Part shown: one piece after another, positions 35,452 to 47,256 of the stretch | How the letters are laid out: every line of letters begins with the position of its first letter | How positions within the stretch are numbered: position 1 is the first letter of the stretch | Assembly: GCF_010015585.1 (NCBI RefSeq) | Contig: NW_022985077.1 | Location: 438,921 to 502,920, forward strand | DNA length: 64,000 bases | Direction: 5' to 3' | Source of the DNA: Eremomyces bilateralis CBS 781.70 | Taxonomy: Eukaryota > Ascomycota > Dothideomycetes > Eremomycetales > Eremomycetaceae | Notes under the pieces: generated by a model | What the model saw: the letters and a program-made list of their open reading frames with translations, nothing else | Told to the model about the DNA's origin: nothing | Databases searched by the model: none | Translations under genes and position numbers: made by a program

Positions 35452-37158
35452 ATGCTGGTGAGGCAACACCCAGAACAGCCTAGTAGTGTTGGGCTACCGG
35501 GAAGCAGCCCAACCATGGGAATTGCTAGCACATACGGCCCTGATCCTCCCCCGGTTCAAACTACCCACTCTCATGTAAAGGCCCCGGCATTATCTCCAAC
35601 ATGGAAAGGCTTTGTCCACACCACGATGGACGCCATGATGATCTTCGAGGCGTGCCTCAGTGGATATCTCCACCATATCCCGCGGAGACCTCATGACAAG
35701 GAGCGTCCTGAGCTGATCACGAGCGGATCATGCTTTGTTTACGAGGAAAATGCCTCTGGAATCAAGAGATGGACCGATGGGATGAGCTGGAGCCCCAGCC
35801 GGATCATGGGCAATTTCCTAGTGTATCGAGAACTCAACCAACCATTTCCTCCTGGCGAAAAGAAACGTGCAAAGCGAAAGCGATCAATGGCGGACGTTGG
35901 AAACGAAGCAAATTACCGGAAGAGCTCAAATTCACCAGACGTCGAGACTCCTGCAAAGGGTAACTGCGCCGAAGATCGACGACTTGTTGGATCGTTGATA
36001 GACTCGTACGGGTTCAAGAAAGGCGGCTTGATCAAGAAGACACTGAGCATCAGCTCAAATCAGTGCAACCACCACATCATATGCTACTACACACTCGAGG
36101 ACATCAAAGCTGGAAAATGTCTTCGTCCAGTTCAGCACCCTGACTTGGCACATCTTCGACCACGGCCGTCCCTAGTTGAGGGAACGGCCAAGTTCAGGTG
36201 TCCTCTGAGTGAAGGGCTCGACGATGTCCGGGAGCTGGTGCAGTGGGAGCTCAGTGAGCAGCAACAACAAGAGCAACAGGACGTGAGCAGCCGGCCAATT
36301 GCACAACCACGTCCGCGCTTGAGCATTAGCATGCCAGTGAACTCGTACAATCCACCCCAAGTGGATTACAGCGGACCGATGATGCCTCATCAGTCTGTGA
36401 ATAACCACTCCGCTCAGCAACAAACCCCGGTCGCATGGGCACCATCCCCTCATCCATCGATAGGCATACCAACTACATCTCATAGTATGCGCGCGTCTCC
36501 TACAAGCCACGCCCCTACAGGAGGGAGCATTCCCCCATCGGCCTCAACCTTATCTCCTGTCCATGCGACCATGATTCCAACCCAAGAGGTTCCGCGGTCA
36601 ACAGTCAACCATGGATACACCGACTACACTCATAGCCAATATCAAGAGCATATTGCCCAACCAGAAATCCACCACGCACCAGAAAAACACCATCAATCTC
36701 AATCTCCTAACCTCGGACAATCCGTACTCCACCGCCACTACGCCGTCTCAGTAACGGACACAGACACCTCCTCTTTTGGCGACCCCAACGAGGTTCCCTT
36801 CGATAGCCACTACTATCCACCCTTCCAACAATTCCCCACCTCAACTCCAATTCAGCATCATCTTCAGCTCATCCAAATCAGCACACCAATGAAGTACGAG
36901 CCCGATCCACGAATTCACGAGATCCCAGACGAGGATGAATACTCAGACCAGGAACTGTCGCCAGTGCATGCATTCCATCCCGTTGTGCACACTCCAACAA
37001 TGGTGTCGATTCAAACACCAGGTACGGGACCGAGCACGCCATTGGACATGATAGGGGGTCACCTTGCAGGGCCGTACGCGAGTTATTTCTTCCCTTCGCC
37101 TCAGCAACCGATGCCGGTGATGGTTGGACATTATACCCAGTATCCCGTCTCTGGTTGA
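35452..37158 (+). CDS. WOPR-domain transcription factor (Gti1/Wor1/Ryp1/Sge1 class)
   Basis: WOPR proteins are master regulators of fungal morphology, sporulation and virulence programs, and often activate themselves. Single exon, 568 residues. WOPRa spans about 49-140: PTWKGFVHTTMDAMMIFEAC, HHIPRRPHDKERPEL, SGIKRWTDGMSWSPSRI, GNFLVYRELNQPFPPGEKKR. WOPRb spans about 176-230: LVGSLIDSYGFKKGGLIKKT, then SNQCNHHIICYYTLEDI. This matches the Ryp1/Wor1/Sge1 branch, not Pac2. KKRAKRKRS offers a nuclear signal and a PKA-type site at Ser145. The rest is low-complexity (Gln run near 265, Pro/His/Ser), as usual for activation regions. Met22 (at 35515, context ACCATGG) is a stronger start context than Met1. 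The nearest confident neighbours are 10.4 kb upstream and 8.9 kb downstream. Confidence 0.95.
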   Translation: MLVRQHPEQPSSVGLPGSSPTMGIASTYGPDPPPVQTTHSHVKAPALSPTWKGFVHTTMDAMMIFEACLSGYLHHIPRRPHDKERPELITSGSCFVYEENASGIKRWTDGMSWSPSRIMGNFLVYRELNQPFPPGEKKRAKRKRSMADVGNEANYRKSSNSPDVETPAKGNCAEDRRLVGSLIDSYGFKKGGLIKKTLSISSNQCNHHIICYYTLEDIKAGKCLRPVQHPDLAHLRPRPSLVEGTAKFRCPLSEGLDDVRELVQWELSEQQQQEQQDVSSRPIAQPRPRLSISMPVNSYNPPQVDYSGPMMPHQSVNNHSAQQQTPVAWAPSPHPSIGIPTTSHSMRASPTSHAPTGGSIPPSASTLSPVHATMIPTQEVPRSTVNHGYTDYTHSQYQEHIAQPEIHHAPEKHHQSQSPNLGQSVLHRHYAVSVTDTDTSSFGDPNEVPFDSHYYPPFQQFPTSTPIQHHLQLIQISTPMKYEPDPRIHEIPDEDEYSDQELSPVHAFHPVVHTPTMVSIQTPGTGPSTPLDMIGGHLAGPYASYFFPSPQQPMPVMVGHYTQYPVSG

Positions 37159-40100
37159 CAGCTTTTGGTCCCGACATGGGCTTAATAGCTTAGCGCAATC
37201 CCTATCTCCCCATCCCGTAACGTGCCCCGTTTTCACGTCCTTCCATCCCTTTCTTCTTGATATATGAATTAATGATTTCGATACCCCGGGCGGTAGTTTG
37301 TTGGCTGGCGACTGTGCGTACATTATGGAAGAAGCAAGAAGTTGGTCTGTGAGGAGGCTTGCCTTTCCCACAACCTAGATGTTTCTTGGAGTTGTATCGG
37401 TCAGCAGCAGATGCCACCGTAGATGACGACAGGACGGTGTCACGTTTTCCTGGTTTTTGTATATATGCCTATGCTCTCTCTGGTTGATGCCCTGACTTTC
37501 TCAGTCAACGAATATTGGGTGGTAATTTTGCTTCCTATGCGTCAATCGGTTTTCATTGGAGAGGAGCTCTTGGTATTTTAGTTGCATGACGATGGCTATT
37601 GAGGGATATGTATATGCGGAGTGGGTGTTTGGTGCATAGAGGCACATAGCTAGCTGGAAATACGATAGTATGAAATGACAAGTTTCTCAAAGCTGTTCAT
37701 CGGGATTTCTGTCCCCCAACTGGTTGTCACGACGTATGAAGCGACTAGACGGTGAGTCTTTGCCTAGAATTGACAATTTGCATGAAGACTCTTAAACTTC
37801 AGCAGAACAGGAAGGACGAGAGGGAACAGTTAGCATGGGATATCGCCAAACGCCACTACGAGGATCACAAATTGTAATGAGTTATTTTATCAAGAGAACT
37901 TGGACTTCAATTCGCTATCATAGGAACTATTAAGATGTTCTCCTAGAATTGAGGTGTCTAACTTGCCAGTCTCTTGACCCTCCCTATCCTTCACTCCCAA
38001 AACGACCAACGACATATCACCTATTCTTCTCGCTCTGCACATCTTTCCTGCCCATAGTCCCAATATTTCCGCCTATATGGTCACCAATTCAGCTCCAAGC
38101 AGGGTAACACCTGCGAAGCCAAACGATGACCGTCTATGATCGCTCCAGACTGGGGGGAAGGGCCTTCTTGTTGACATTGATATTGAAGAAGTGAATGCAA
38201 GAGGAATGGAAAATGAGCTGGTAGAATTCGTCGATGACCTTTTTCGCACTTTTCCATACACGGTGAAGTTCTTGTCGATGTACCGCGGCATGGAAAATTT
38301 GATTCGTTTGATAGAGGGGTAGGGGTAATTGACGTGGGATCTGATCCCGTGTTGGCCATTGTGATAAATGATCATAATAGTTCTCATGACCACATCTGCT
38401 GGGGCGGACCTATCGGTCGGCTTGCACAACAAATACCCAACTCAATGGGTTAGTGGCGTCACCCAGCTCAGCATACAGCCAAGATAGCACTCCACTGAAG
38501 CCTTGTGGGTGACTGTCCTGCATCGTTGTGAATGTGAAAAGACAAAAGTCTCTTCCCTTGTCGAAGACATTAGCATACGAACCGCAATATGCGAGGACAA
38601 GATTTCTTACAAAGTCAGCAGGAATCAGCCATGGGGGTGTGGGCGGGAGGAGCATCGCCCAAAGATCATTTTATTTTCACACATCGGTCGCAGCGGACAT
38701 GATGCTGCCGCTAACTAGCACACTGCATGGACAGCGCGCCATTGTGGCCTCGACACGAATCAAAATGCACTTAGGCATGATATAATGTCGAACGTTGCGG
38801 CAAAATGTGTTTTCGTGCAACTCCACTCGACGACTCCTTCTGGATGGATGAATTAGCACATGATCACGAATACAAAGGGGAGAAAGGTTTACCAGCTAAC
38901 AAGCCATTGAACACCACAAAGGAAATCTGCGACGAGACTTCGTGATGGTGGCTAGGAAAGCTATATTTGTCAGAAGTGTGTCAGAGGTTATTGCGGATGC
39001 AGTGCGTACCTTGAAGTTAAATCCCTTAATCACCCTGGCACTCTGAAGCTGAGATACCTCTCATTCCGACTGTGAGTCTGGCATGACGGTCTTGCTTGAC
39101 AATGAAGCATCCACGCCGCGAATGCCATTCATGTAACTGATACTGAAAAGGAACAGAGGGTTTGAGCAGAGCTGAATATCCCTAGGTAGGGAGTCTAGAT
39201 CTGATTTGATGAAGAGTGCGGATGAGAAAGTGTGGAGCGGTATACACTAGGTACAAGAGTAAACGAAACTAAAAAAGAAGGCATGGAATCCATCAAAACA
39301 ATGAATGAATGCGATATGGCAGTCATGCCCGGCATTCGATGCACTGAAATGAACATGAAATGCTGTAATCACCAGTGGGCGTTTTGCATGAAAAGTGCTG
39401 GAGATGAGCCTTGTCGGGGATTTTGAAGGTGAATCGCCAGGTGTCTGATAGGAAGACAAGGGCGGACACTGTGAGGATGTCGCAAGGACACCCGAAAGGA
39501 GAAATGGGCTGGTCGAGCATGCGTTAGCCCTCTATGATATTCGAGTGAAGATCATGACTATTCATGAGAGATCGCTGGTGTCGTTACCATGCTTAAGGTG
39601 GTTATGGTGACAGAGCGGCGTCTGTCACCGAATCTCTCACCTGTTGGGGAACATCGCCCCAACTGATGCTGTCTCATTCCTTGACGGAGTGAGTTGTATC
39701 CACAGCGGAACACGGTACTTAGAAAAACAAGAACTGGGGTTGTTGATAGTCTCTGCAACTCTGGGAAAAAGGCGTACTGTTTGACACCTCTTCGAGATAG
39801 GATATTGGAAAAAGATACCGGTCGCGATGACTCGATATGGAGTTCGACATAGGCGTATTCGGCGTGCCGGCGGTGAAGACGTTGCAGACATCCATCCACA
39901 TGGAGTGACTGAACGAAAAGCGTGGTCGCAGCGCGTGCTACGATGCTTTACTTAGCGGTGTGAAAATGCAAGGCCTCATACGAGGGCCTTGTACGGACTG
40001 GCGGACAATCGGCGTGTCTCTCGGTTGCGCGTGATGAGATTCATTCGCAGAATCTCGGGAAGTGGTGTTAGCGGTGAATCAGCGTGTCCACCAAATATAC

Positions 40101-40790
40101 CTTCTCTCGGTGAGGTGACATGAAAGATTTTTCTTTCGTGGATCTTTATCAGGCTCAAGATCGAGCACTTACGACGATGCCCAAGTTACTCTGCAGCGAG
40201 AGGTCGGGTGGTGCTTACAGCGAAGCACCGGCGTGAATGAAGAACTCCAAAAGTTTCAGTCGGTCGTCAGCGTATCCTGATGCGATCTCGGCGGCGTGGT
40301 GGGAAAGAACAACATCTTTCACGAATGGTATCTGTCCGCAGACGATTCTATGCGAGTACTGCGGATGCCCTCTAAGAGGGACTGGGAGCTCTGGAACAGC
40401 GCAGAGCTAGAAAAGAATTCGTGGAAGATGTAGTTCGATGTATTGTGTAGTGGAGAGTGGAATTTCCGGGATTGGGTGGAGGCGAGAGGTTGTGTGCGAA
40501 AATTCATCGAAGTGATTCCATCGAGTTTGCGTTTGAAAGTTTGGAAGTTTTCGAGTGAAGGGACTCTCGGCGTGATTGACATTTGCTGTGAGATTTCTTG
40601 CTGGTTGACTCGACAGAGTTGGGTTTCTCGATTCGCTTCGTGGACAGAATTTCCTCTGTGGCGACTTCACCATTTGCCGCCGCATTATTGTCACCGGAGT
40701 TTCCGACATGTGCAAAGAAAAGGATTGAAGTGCTTGATGCCCTCATTTCGAAAGGAGTAAATGAGTCCATTGGTTTCATCTCCGGAGGGC

Positions 40791-41355
40791 CTTGGCCGCC
40801 ATACTCAGCTCAGTCAAAGGTGCAGCTGGAGTAGAGCGAGCGCATTGCGTATAGGTAATATCGCTGTATTAACCACACGAATATAATCTTTTTTAGCTAT
40901 AATGTCAGCGCGACGGATGGCCTCGTCACTGGTGACGGAGGTTTGGGATGGCCATAGCGGACCACGTTCAGGAAAAGAGCAGACGGAGAGGATGAGTCCC
41001 GATGGACTCACTCTCGACTTCGGGCATAGACAGGATTGTGGGTTCATCCGTGTGTTTCAAATCGACGGTGAAGAAGAGTTGAAAAGTGAAAGAATTTGCC
41101 CCGAGAGGAACCGCGCAGGGTACACTTGGCCGCCTATCTGAGCTCAATCAAAGCTGCAGCTGAGATAAAACGCGTGAGGGGTCCAAAAAAAGGCGTCTTT
41201 CGGATAGAAATTTGTTTGAGCCATAATCGGAAGCGCGACTGATGGCCTGTCATTGCTAACAGTGGTATTGGGGAGCGGCCACAGCGGACCACGTTCAAAA
41301 AAAGAAGAACAGTCAAGGAGCATACCAAAAGGCTCATCCCAGCTTCGGTCTTGGC
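40791..41355. repeat. Diverged direct tandem duplication, two units about 334 bp apart
   Basis: Unit A (about 40791-41030) and unit B (about 41125-41355) share an ordered series of blocks. They open with CTTGGCCGCC, then CTCAGCTCAGTCAAAGGTGC against CTGAGCTCAATCAAAGCTGC. Both contain AGCGGACCACGTTCA and end near CTTCGG. Similarity is patchy, so the duplication is old. Neither unit codes for anything recognisable. Confidence 0.75.
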
Positions 41356-41657
41356 GTGAATTTTAGCTCGTGTCGCGTGGAAGAAAGAGATCTTACAGAG
41401 AGAGCCTCTGGTTGTGGTCGGAAGGTGAATCTCAGTCCGCGGCTTGCAGTACCTGCGCAGATGGATGGATTCTTCACGTGTACCAACTGTATGCTGCAGT
41501 CGGCAAGTTCATCGTGATTGACGGGCATCAAAATCACGGAGGCTGGGTTGGAATTAGTCAAGTTGAGATATCAAAATAGCACATTCGACTCACCTGGACA
41601 TGAAGCAAACGCTCCTAAGATCGGGGGTTTAAGTGTCGGGGGTCAAAGTTCAACGAT

Positions 41658-41711
41658 GTCCGCTCACAACATATACCCATCATGTGCCCATATGAGGGGC
41701 TGTGAGCGGAC
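41658..41711. repeat. Perfect 11-bp inverted repeat, 32-bp spacer
   Basis: GTCCGCTCACA at 41658-41668 is exactly complementary to TGTGAGCGGAC at 41701-41711. The right arm runs into GCGGACCACC, close to the GCGGACCACGTTC block of the upstream tandem duplication. Confidence 0.75.
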
Positions 41712-42219
41712 CACCCACGTTTGTTGAAAATGGATATCTAGGGGCAGCCTCAGTCGGCGACGTGGTCAGCACGTAGCAGAGGCCTCGTCTTAACGCTGAC
41801 GGGGCTGTGCCTAGCCACACAAGCTAGGGAACTGGGGTGTTCTCAAACACACGGAGCTCGGATGAAAGAGCGTTGGCGAGGGAGTGTTGGCTGGACGGAC
41901 GGTTGTGTATCAGAACAGTGCGATGGGCCCGGAAAATTGACAGGACAGTGGGGAGTGGACTTGACTGTGATCGGGGATTGAGTTCGGTAGGGGGCATGAT
42001 TAGGCATGATGAAGGAAAGAATTGAAAAATCTTCTCATGCGATCTACGCGGTGCCGGATTCCTGAAATCTAACCGTTCCATAAGCATCTCTAAACCAGTG
42101 ACTGCTAGTTGCGGACTCACCAAAGTCGACTAAACCAACGTCTGCCAACAAATGGCCAAGGGAATGAAATCTAGGGACAATGAATCCTCCACCCGATTAG
42201 AAGGTGAAGTTTCAAAGGC

Positions 42220-42390
42220 AAACGAGTGAACTATGCACTCGGTTAAATAATGGCCGGGGTGAGATTCAACCGTGTACAAGTACTAGGAGTCCCAAGTCAG
42301 AATACAGGATTGCATTGAAAATCAAAGAGTGAACGAGGCACTCGGTCCAAACGGATGACTTGGGTGAGATATGACGTCGCATACAGGTAC
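42220..42390. repeat. Diverged direct duplication, about 104 bp period
   Basis: Copy 1 (42220-42282) and copy 2 (42324-42390) share GAGTGAAC..GCACTCGGT, then GGGTGAGAT and a terminal TACA(A/G)GTAC in the same order and spacing. The copies are old and non-coding. Confidence 0.65.
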
Positions 42391-43170
42391 GGTGACCATG
42401 TACGGGTGGTCACTCTAGCAAGTGACGTGCGGAAATGCGGAGATCTGGTTGTAGACCGATGTCGTGTGAAGAGATGGGCAGAACACCAACAATGTAGTGA
42501 GTCGCCTTCAACACGATATCTTGACCAGGCGCTGTATTGCCTGTCTCGGTGACATCTAGGCCGGAGGAGATGGTGATGTTAATTGAGCTGTTGAATCAGT
42601 AACTGCAGGAATATTAAGGCAGAATAACAAGACTCACCGTGTAGAATGGGTAAGGTATTGTATCTGCGAAGTGTATGCAACGCTCATCATCTCAAAGTGA
42701 ATGCAAATACACGAGAGGTTTGATTGGCAATGTTCTCGCGGCGATAGCTAGACTCGATGAAAAGGCGATATGTATTAACTATCCCATGTTAGCGTGCACA
42801 GTAATATGAAGATGGAATGACGTACAGCTAGCTTCTGTCGCCATTAAGTGACGGAGTTGCTGATGGAGAGAGAACCTTGATCCGAGGGTGAGCTGGTTAC
42901 GATCAATCGTCACGTAGTGCTCGTCGCTTGTAACTGTTCCTGTAGCCAATCCGAAGAAATGGGATGGTGTGAACGCTTGGGGGGTTGGAGTTCGTCTTAG
43001 TTTCTCCCTACCGGAGTGGTAGGGATACTTGTCGCCAGCACCGCGAAGAGGTGCGAACTCAGCGCTGGCGGAAATGAAGGCTGCTAGCGGCAGAGCCAAC
43101 AGAAACTGGAAGCTGTAAAGAATGAGTGTTATTAAAGCTGAGCGATGGAGTGAGGAAGTGGTGGGTGTCT

Positions 43171-43204
43171 GTGAGGGAGAGAGGGAGAGAGGGAGAGAGG
43201 GAGG
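43171..43204. repeat. GA-rich microsatellite (GAGGGAGA units)
   Basis: A run of GAGGGAGA-type units on the plus strand; on the minus strand it is a CT tract ending in CTCACAG, which could serve as an intron polypyrimidine tract. Confidence 0.85.
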
Positions 43205-46113
43205 TAAGGAGGTAAACAACATGTTGGGTGAGAAATTTTGACGATTGTGCGAGGAGTTTTGTGTGGGAAGTCAATGATAGAGTCGCTCTCAAACCAACAA
43301 AACATCCCAACACCAAAATAAAAATGCGCACCAAAGCGATCAGCCATACTGCAGGCAACAGAACAGAACAGCTCAGTGAGATAATGATGCTGATGTCATG
43401 CTAATTTGTGGATAGAAGAGAAGATGATGAAATGGAAAATCAGCCCAGAAAAACATACTCTGATGCTTTTAGTGAGATCGTGAGTAAATAAAACTTTCTG
43501 GAGCAGCAGTCGAAAGAGAGGACCAGGCCGGAAGGCCCTCAAAGTGACTAGGATAACAGGTCACAGGGACCTTAAGATTTTGCTACACCCTCACTGATGG
43601 ACTAAACTGGTGCGATGAGCAATGGAGAAAGGGGATTTGAAGTGAAACAGTGACTGGCCTCTGAAGATCATGATGTGATGAAATTAGTAGAAAGTCTGGG
43701 TGAAGAGATTGAAGGGAGGGTATCATAGAAAGCGAGGCCAAGGGAAAAATGAGAAAGACGGGTGAGGGAATTTCCAATGTTGATATTCCGCTTATGTGCG
43801 GTCGAAGATGGGGATCCATGCCAATATAGCTGTTAGCATGAAATGAGGCAGAAACCCAAAATATCACCCGACGCAGTGATTGCCATGTTGGTGCTGAATC
43901 TGAGAGTGCTTGAAGGGAGTATAGGAGAGAACAGAAACAGGCGTCAAAACATAAGATCATGGGGTACACCCCAGACCCCTCAGTGCTGAAAATGAGAATG
44001 CAGGTCGACGGAAGTCAGTAAAGATGAGCTGGCCGTGTTCACGGCAACACCTACAGTCCAGTTTAGAACATATAGGCTCGGCTTGGGAATGTTGTCGAGA
44101 TTGGTGGTGTATGGTTTAAGAATGGTGGAACGTTCTAAGAGGGGGATAGAAGCTTGAATCAGTGAAGGACTGGAGAGATACGAAGTTGGCATGGAAATAT
44201 GCGAGCATGTTGAAGGCGGAATATTTCATGGTGATGTAGCATGAGAAGGAAGAGATTTGAAGAGGAAAATGTTCGGTGTGTATGGACAAACAAGTGAGAG
44301 TGTTGATTGAGAGACGGTTGGTTTATCCTGTCTGCCTGCTCTGATATTTCCGCTGCCATGTCGAGGCTCTGTTGCCTGCGAGAAGTTCATTTAAAAAGGT
44401 ATAGGAATACTGGTATATGAGAAATGAGAGAAGCACAGGATGAATGATTTCTACCCTGTTGATACCATTTCTTGGAGTGCGTTTAACGATATCAATCTCG
44501 AGTAGAGCGGTGGACTGAACGGCAGGCTGTTACCTTGGGCAGAAATACTGTTGAGGGCGTTCGAAAACACTGATGTTAAAATGCACCATTCCTACAGCTA
44601 TGAAGAAGCATCGTCTATCGATATCCTCCAAATAATTGTAACATCACAAACCTCATGTGAGTTACAGTACTTACCCTCTCCCACATCACCCTGGAAGACC
44701 TACGATACATACTTCCAAACCTCCAAAGACACTGACTTGCACCAAGTCATCATCCATTCCGAAACTCGGACACGCCTTCCCGGATCAAACCCAATCGGGC
44801 AATCCGATCGCTGTCGGAGTGACAACTCATCGGTCTCGAGGACCTTGCAGATAAGCGTGGACGGGGCATCAGCCCTGTTCTGGCGCAACCAATGGGAGGA
44901 TTCAGCTTCATGCGAAGGGGACTGATGGGCTATCGTCACTGAGGCTTACTTCGGGGTTATGGCTACGAGAGTGGATATTCTCTGGACTCGGTCAGCCTCG
45001 TTATGACCGAATTGCCTAGCTTCCCGAACGGCTCTAAAGAGTGAGAGAAGTTGAGGAGACGCGAGATTCATAACGGGAAACGAATATATGAGAAAGGAGG
45101 GGAATAGTTCATCGACGACCCAGGGTCGATCGAGCCCATCGACTTCTGTAGATTCTCTGCGTTGTCAGTAGGCCGGGGTTGCGGAGAATATTTCCCTCGT
45201 CGTCCTTGCCCGTGACGGCTTCGTTTGATTCTGCGCTGGCCATGAGTGATGGAAATATGCCTGTCAATCTAGCTTAAAAGCATGCAGCCGCCCTAATCAT
45301 CGAAGCAGACCTCACCGTCATTGTCCGTACTGATATCGGGGATTCGTAGACCATCTCACGAAGCTGTCCGCATATTGCTCGAACCCCAGGTCCCTGGTGA
45401 TACAACCAGTATCAGAGCCGCGACTTTCCATCCGGTACGAAATACACTCGATAGGTTCCTAGTGTGTTTTGCTGATCCGTCCAATCCAGTTCCAATTTCG
45501 CGCCTTGTGGAGGAGTGTCTGATTGCATTCTCATTGGCAGCCGGGACTCGCGCAGGGCTCCAGTCAGAGGCGACCGACCGAAATATTGGTGGACTGGCCG
45601 ACCACACATCATCGAATCAGGCATCGCTCATCAACTTGGTTGCCCGGTATGTCCGACTGTAAACAAAAAACGCGTCGATCTAAGATGCGACAATTGCGAT
45701 GGTTCCGCGTCGCACAGATGCGAATGGGGAAGAGAGACGGCCGTTGACATGCCACACAGAAATCTCCGCTCCGCTCCGCTGCCGCCTCCGCTCGCCCGCT
45801 CCATCGCCGATCTGCTGCTCATCGGTTGCTGTTCCCTCCCGCCTCCACTCCCCAGCTTGGTTTCACCACCACATCCCCGAACGACTTCACCATCATCGCG
45901 CTTCTCTTTCGCAATAACTTCGTCGCGTAACGATTCCATACGAATTCTCCTATCGCACGTTCTCAACGTTCAATCGAATCCCAGCAATCCACACCAACCG
46001 CGATTCCTCAGCATCGAATTCAGCTCGCCATCCCCCGACCGCTGCTGTAACCCATCGGACGAGCTACAAACACGTCGGACAGAACTGCAGTCAGCCATTT
46101 GAGTCAAGGCGCA

Positions 46114-47256
46114 ATGGACCCTGCAAGCATGCAGGTAACAGGTCAACCCAAACTGCACCAGCAGCAGCAGACGGCTCAATCTTCGCAATCACAGAATCCG
46201 CGCAAATACGACGGCAAGAACGGCAATCCCAATTACGATACGGACAATGGTGGTCACTATGGTATGAGCTCACTTCGCGAATTTGATATGCTATTAAGTA
46301 GTTCTTTTGCTGACGGTTCATCTCAATAGGTGCAAGTCAACAAGTATGTCACCTGGGAGGTGAAGCGGATAGCTTTGGCTCCGTACCCAATGGAATCGTT
46401 ACTGATTGACTTTGGTTAGATCGCCTTATCTGGGCACGCTCCCAATCCCGAAGTATTTACCGGACACTGGGCAAACGTATCTTATATATTCTTATATATG
46501 CGAAAGAACCAATAGCCTAACCAAATACAGGTCAACCAAGGTCTTACTGGCCACTACCGCGACATCCTCAACACGTACTGGCAACAACAAGTCACGAAGC
46601 TCGAAACCGACGAGCACGACTACAAGATCCACCAGCTCCCCCTCGCGCGCATCAAGAAAGTCATGAAAGCCGACCCGGAAGTCAAGATGATCTCCGCTGA
46701 AGCGCCCATCCTCTTCGCCAAAGGCTGCGACATCTTCATCACCGAACTCACCATGCGCGCGTGGATCCACGCCGAGGAAAACAAGCGCCGCACCCTCCAA
46801 CGCTCCGACATCGCCTCCGCCCTCGCCAAATCCGACATGTTCGACTTCCTCATCGACATCGTCCCCCGCGAGGAGGCCACCTCCCACAAACGCTCCCACG
46901 CCGCCGCCCAGGCCGCCGCCCAGCACCCCTCCCAGCACGACCAGTCCGCGCACGCCGCCGCCGGCGGGCACCCGAACACGCATCCGAGGCAGGGCATCGT
47001 CCCCCCGCAGGCCGTCGCGCAGCAGACCGGCGTGCATCCGCCGCCGCCGCATCAGATGCCGCCGCCGGAGTACGCGATGCCGGCGCATTTGCAGCCTGAC
47101 CAGGAGTATCGGCAAGCACCGGGGATGTATGGAGCGCCGCAGGCAGTGCAGGGTGATCCGGGGGCGCCGTATGGGCAACAGGGGATGGGGTTTGATCACC
47201 AGGTGTATGGGTATGGGATGCCGCCGCAGCAGGTGAGTGGAGATAAGGGTGGGTAG
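46114..47256 (+). CDS. hapE: CCAAT-binding factor subunit HapE / NF-YC (Hap5)
   Basis: HapE pairs with NF-YB through a histone fold and, with NF-YA, forms the trimeric CCAAT-binding complex. In fungi this complex also recruits HapX for iron and redox control. Exons are 46114-46261, 46330-46343 (a 14-nt microexon, phases correct) and 46531 onward. The histone fold spans residues about 60-175: [70 protein letters not shown] and [14 protein letters not shown]. The tail is rich in Ala, His, Gln and Pro. Two ends are possible. Reading through stops at 47256 (295 residues). Splicing at 47233 (GTGAGT...TTTGTAG, 52 bp) gives QQH then a stop at 47288-47290 (289 residues). GC content and third-position C are very high in exon 3. 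Confidence 0.93.

Larger units (their letters stand above)
37159..46113. other. Gene-poor region between the WOPR gene and hapE
   Basis: Nearly 9 kb without a recognisable protein, RNA gene or transposon. It holds diverged tandem duplications (40791-41355, 42220-42390), an inverted repeat (41658-41711) and a GA-rich satellite (43171-43204), listed separately. A minus-strand stretch at 42779-43358 has hydrophobic frames and a plausible intron but no family match. The last 370 bp (about 45740-46113) are pyrimidine- and C-rich on the plus strand and probably form the hapE leader. A long non-coding RNA, regulatory DNA or a fast-evolving gene cannot be told apart from sequence. Confidence 0.5.

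Noticed and set aside
45321-45662. 113-residue plus frame upstream of hapE
   Set aside because: No recognisable motif and no splice support; it lies in likely promoter DNA.
46492-47199. 235-residue Arg/Gly-rich minus frame
   Set aside because: Antisense shadow of the GC-rich hapE third exon.
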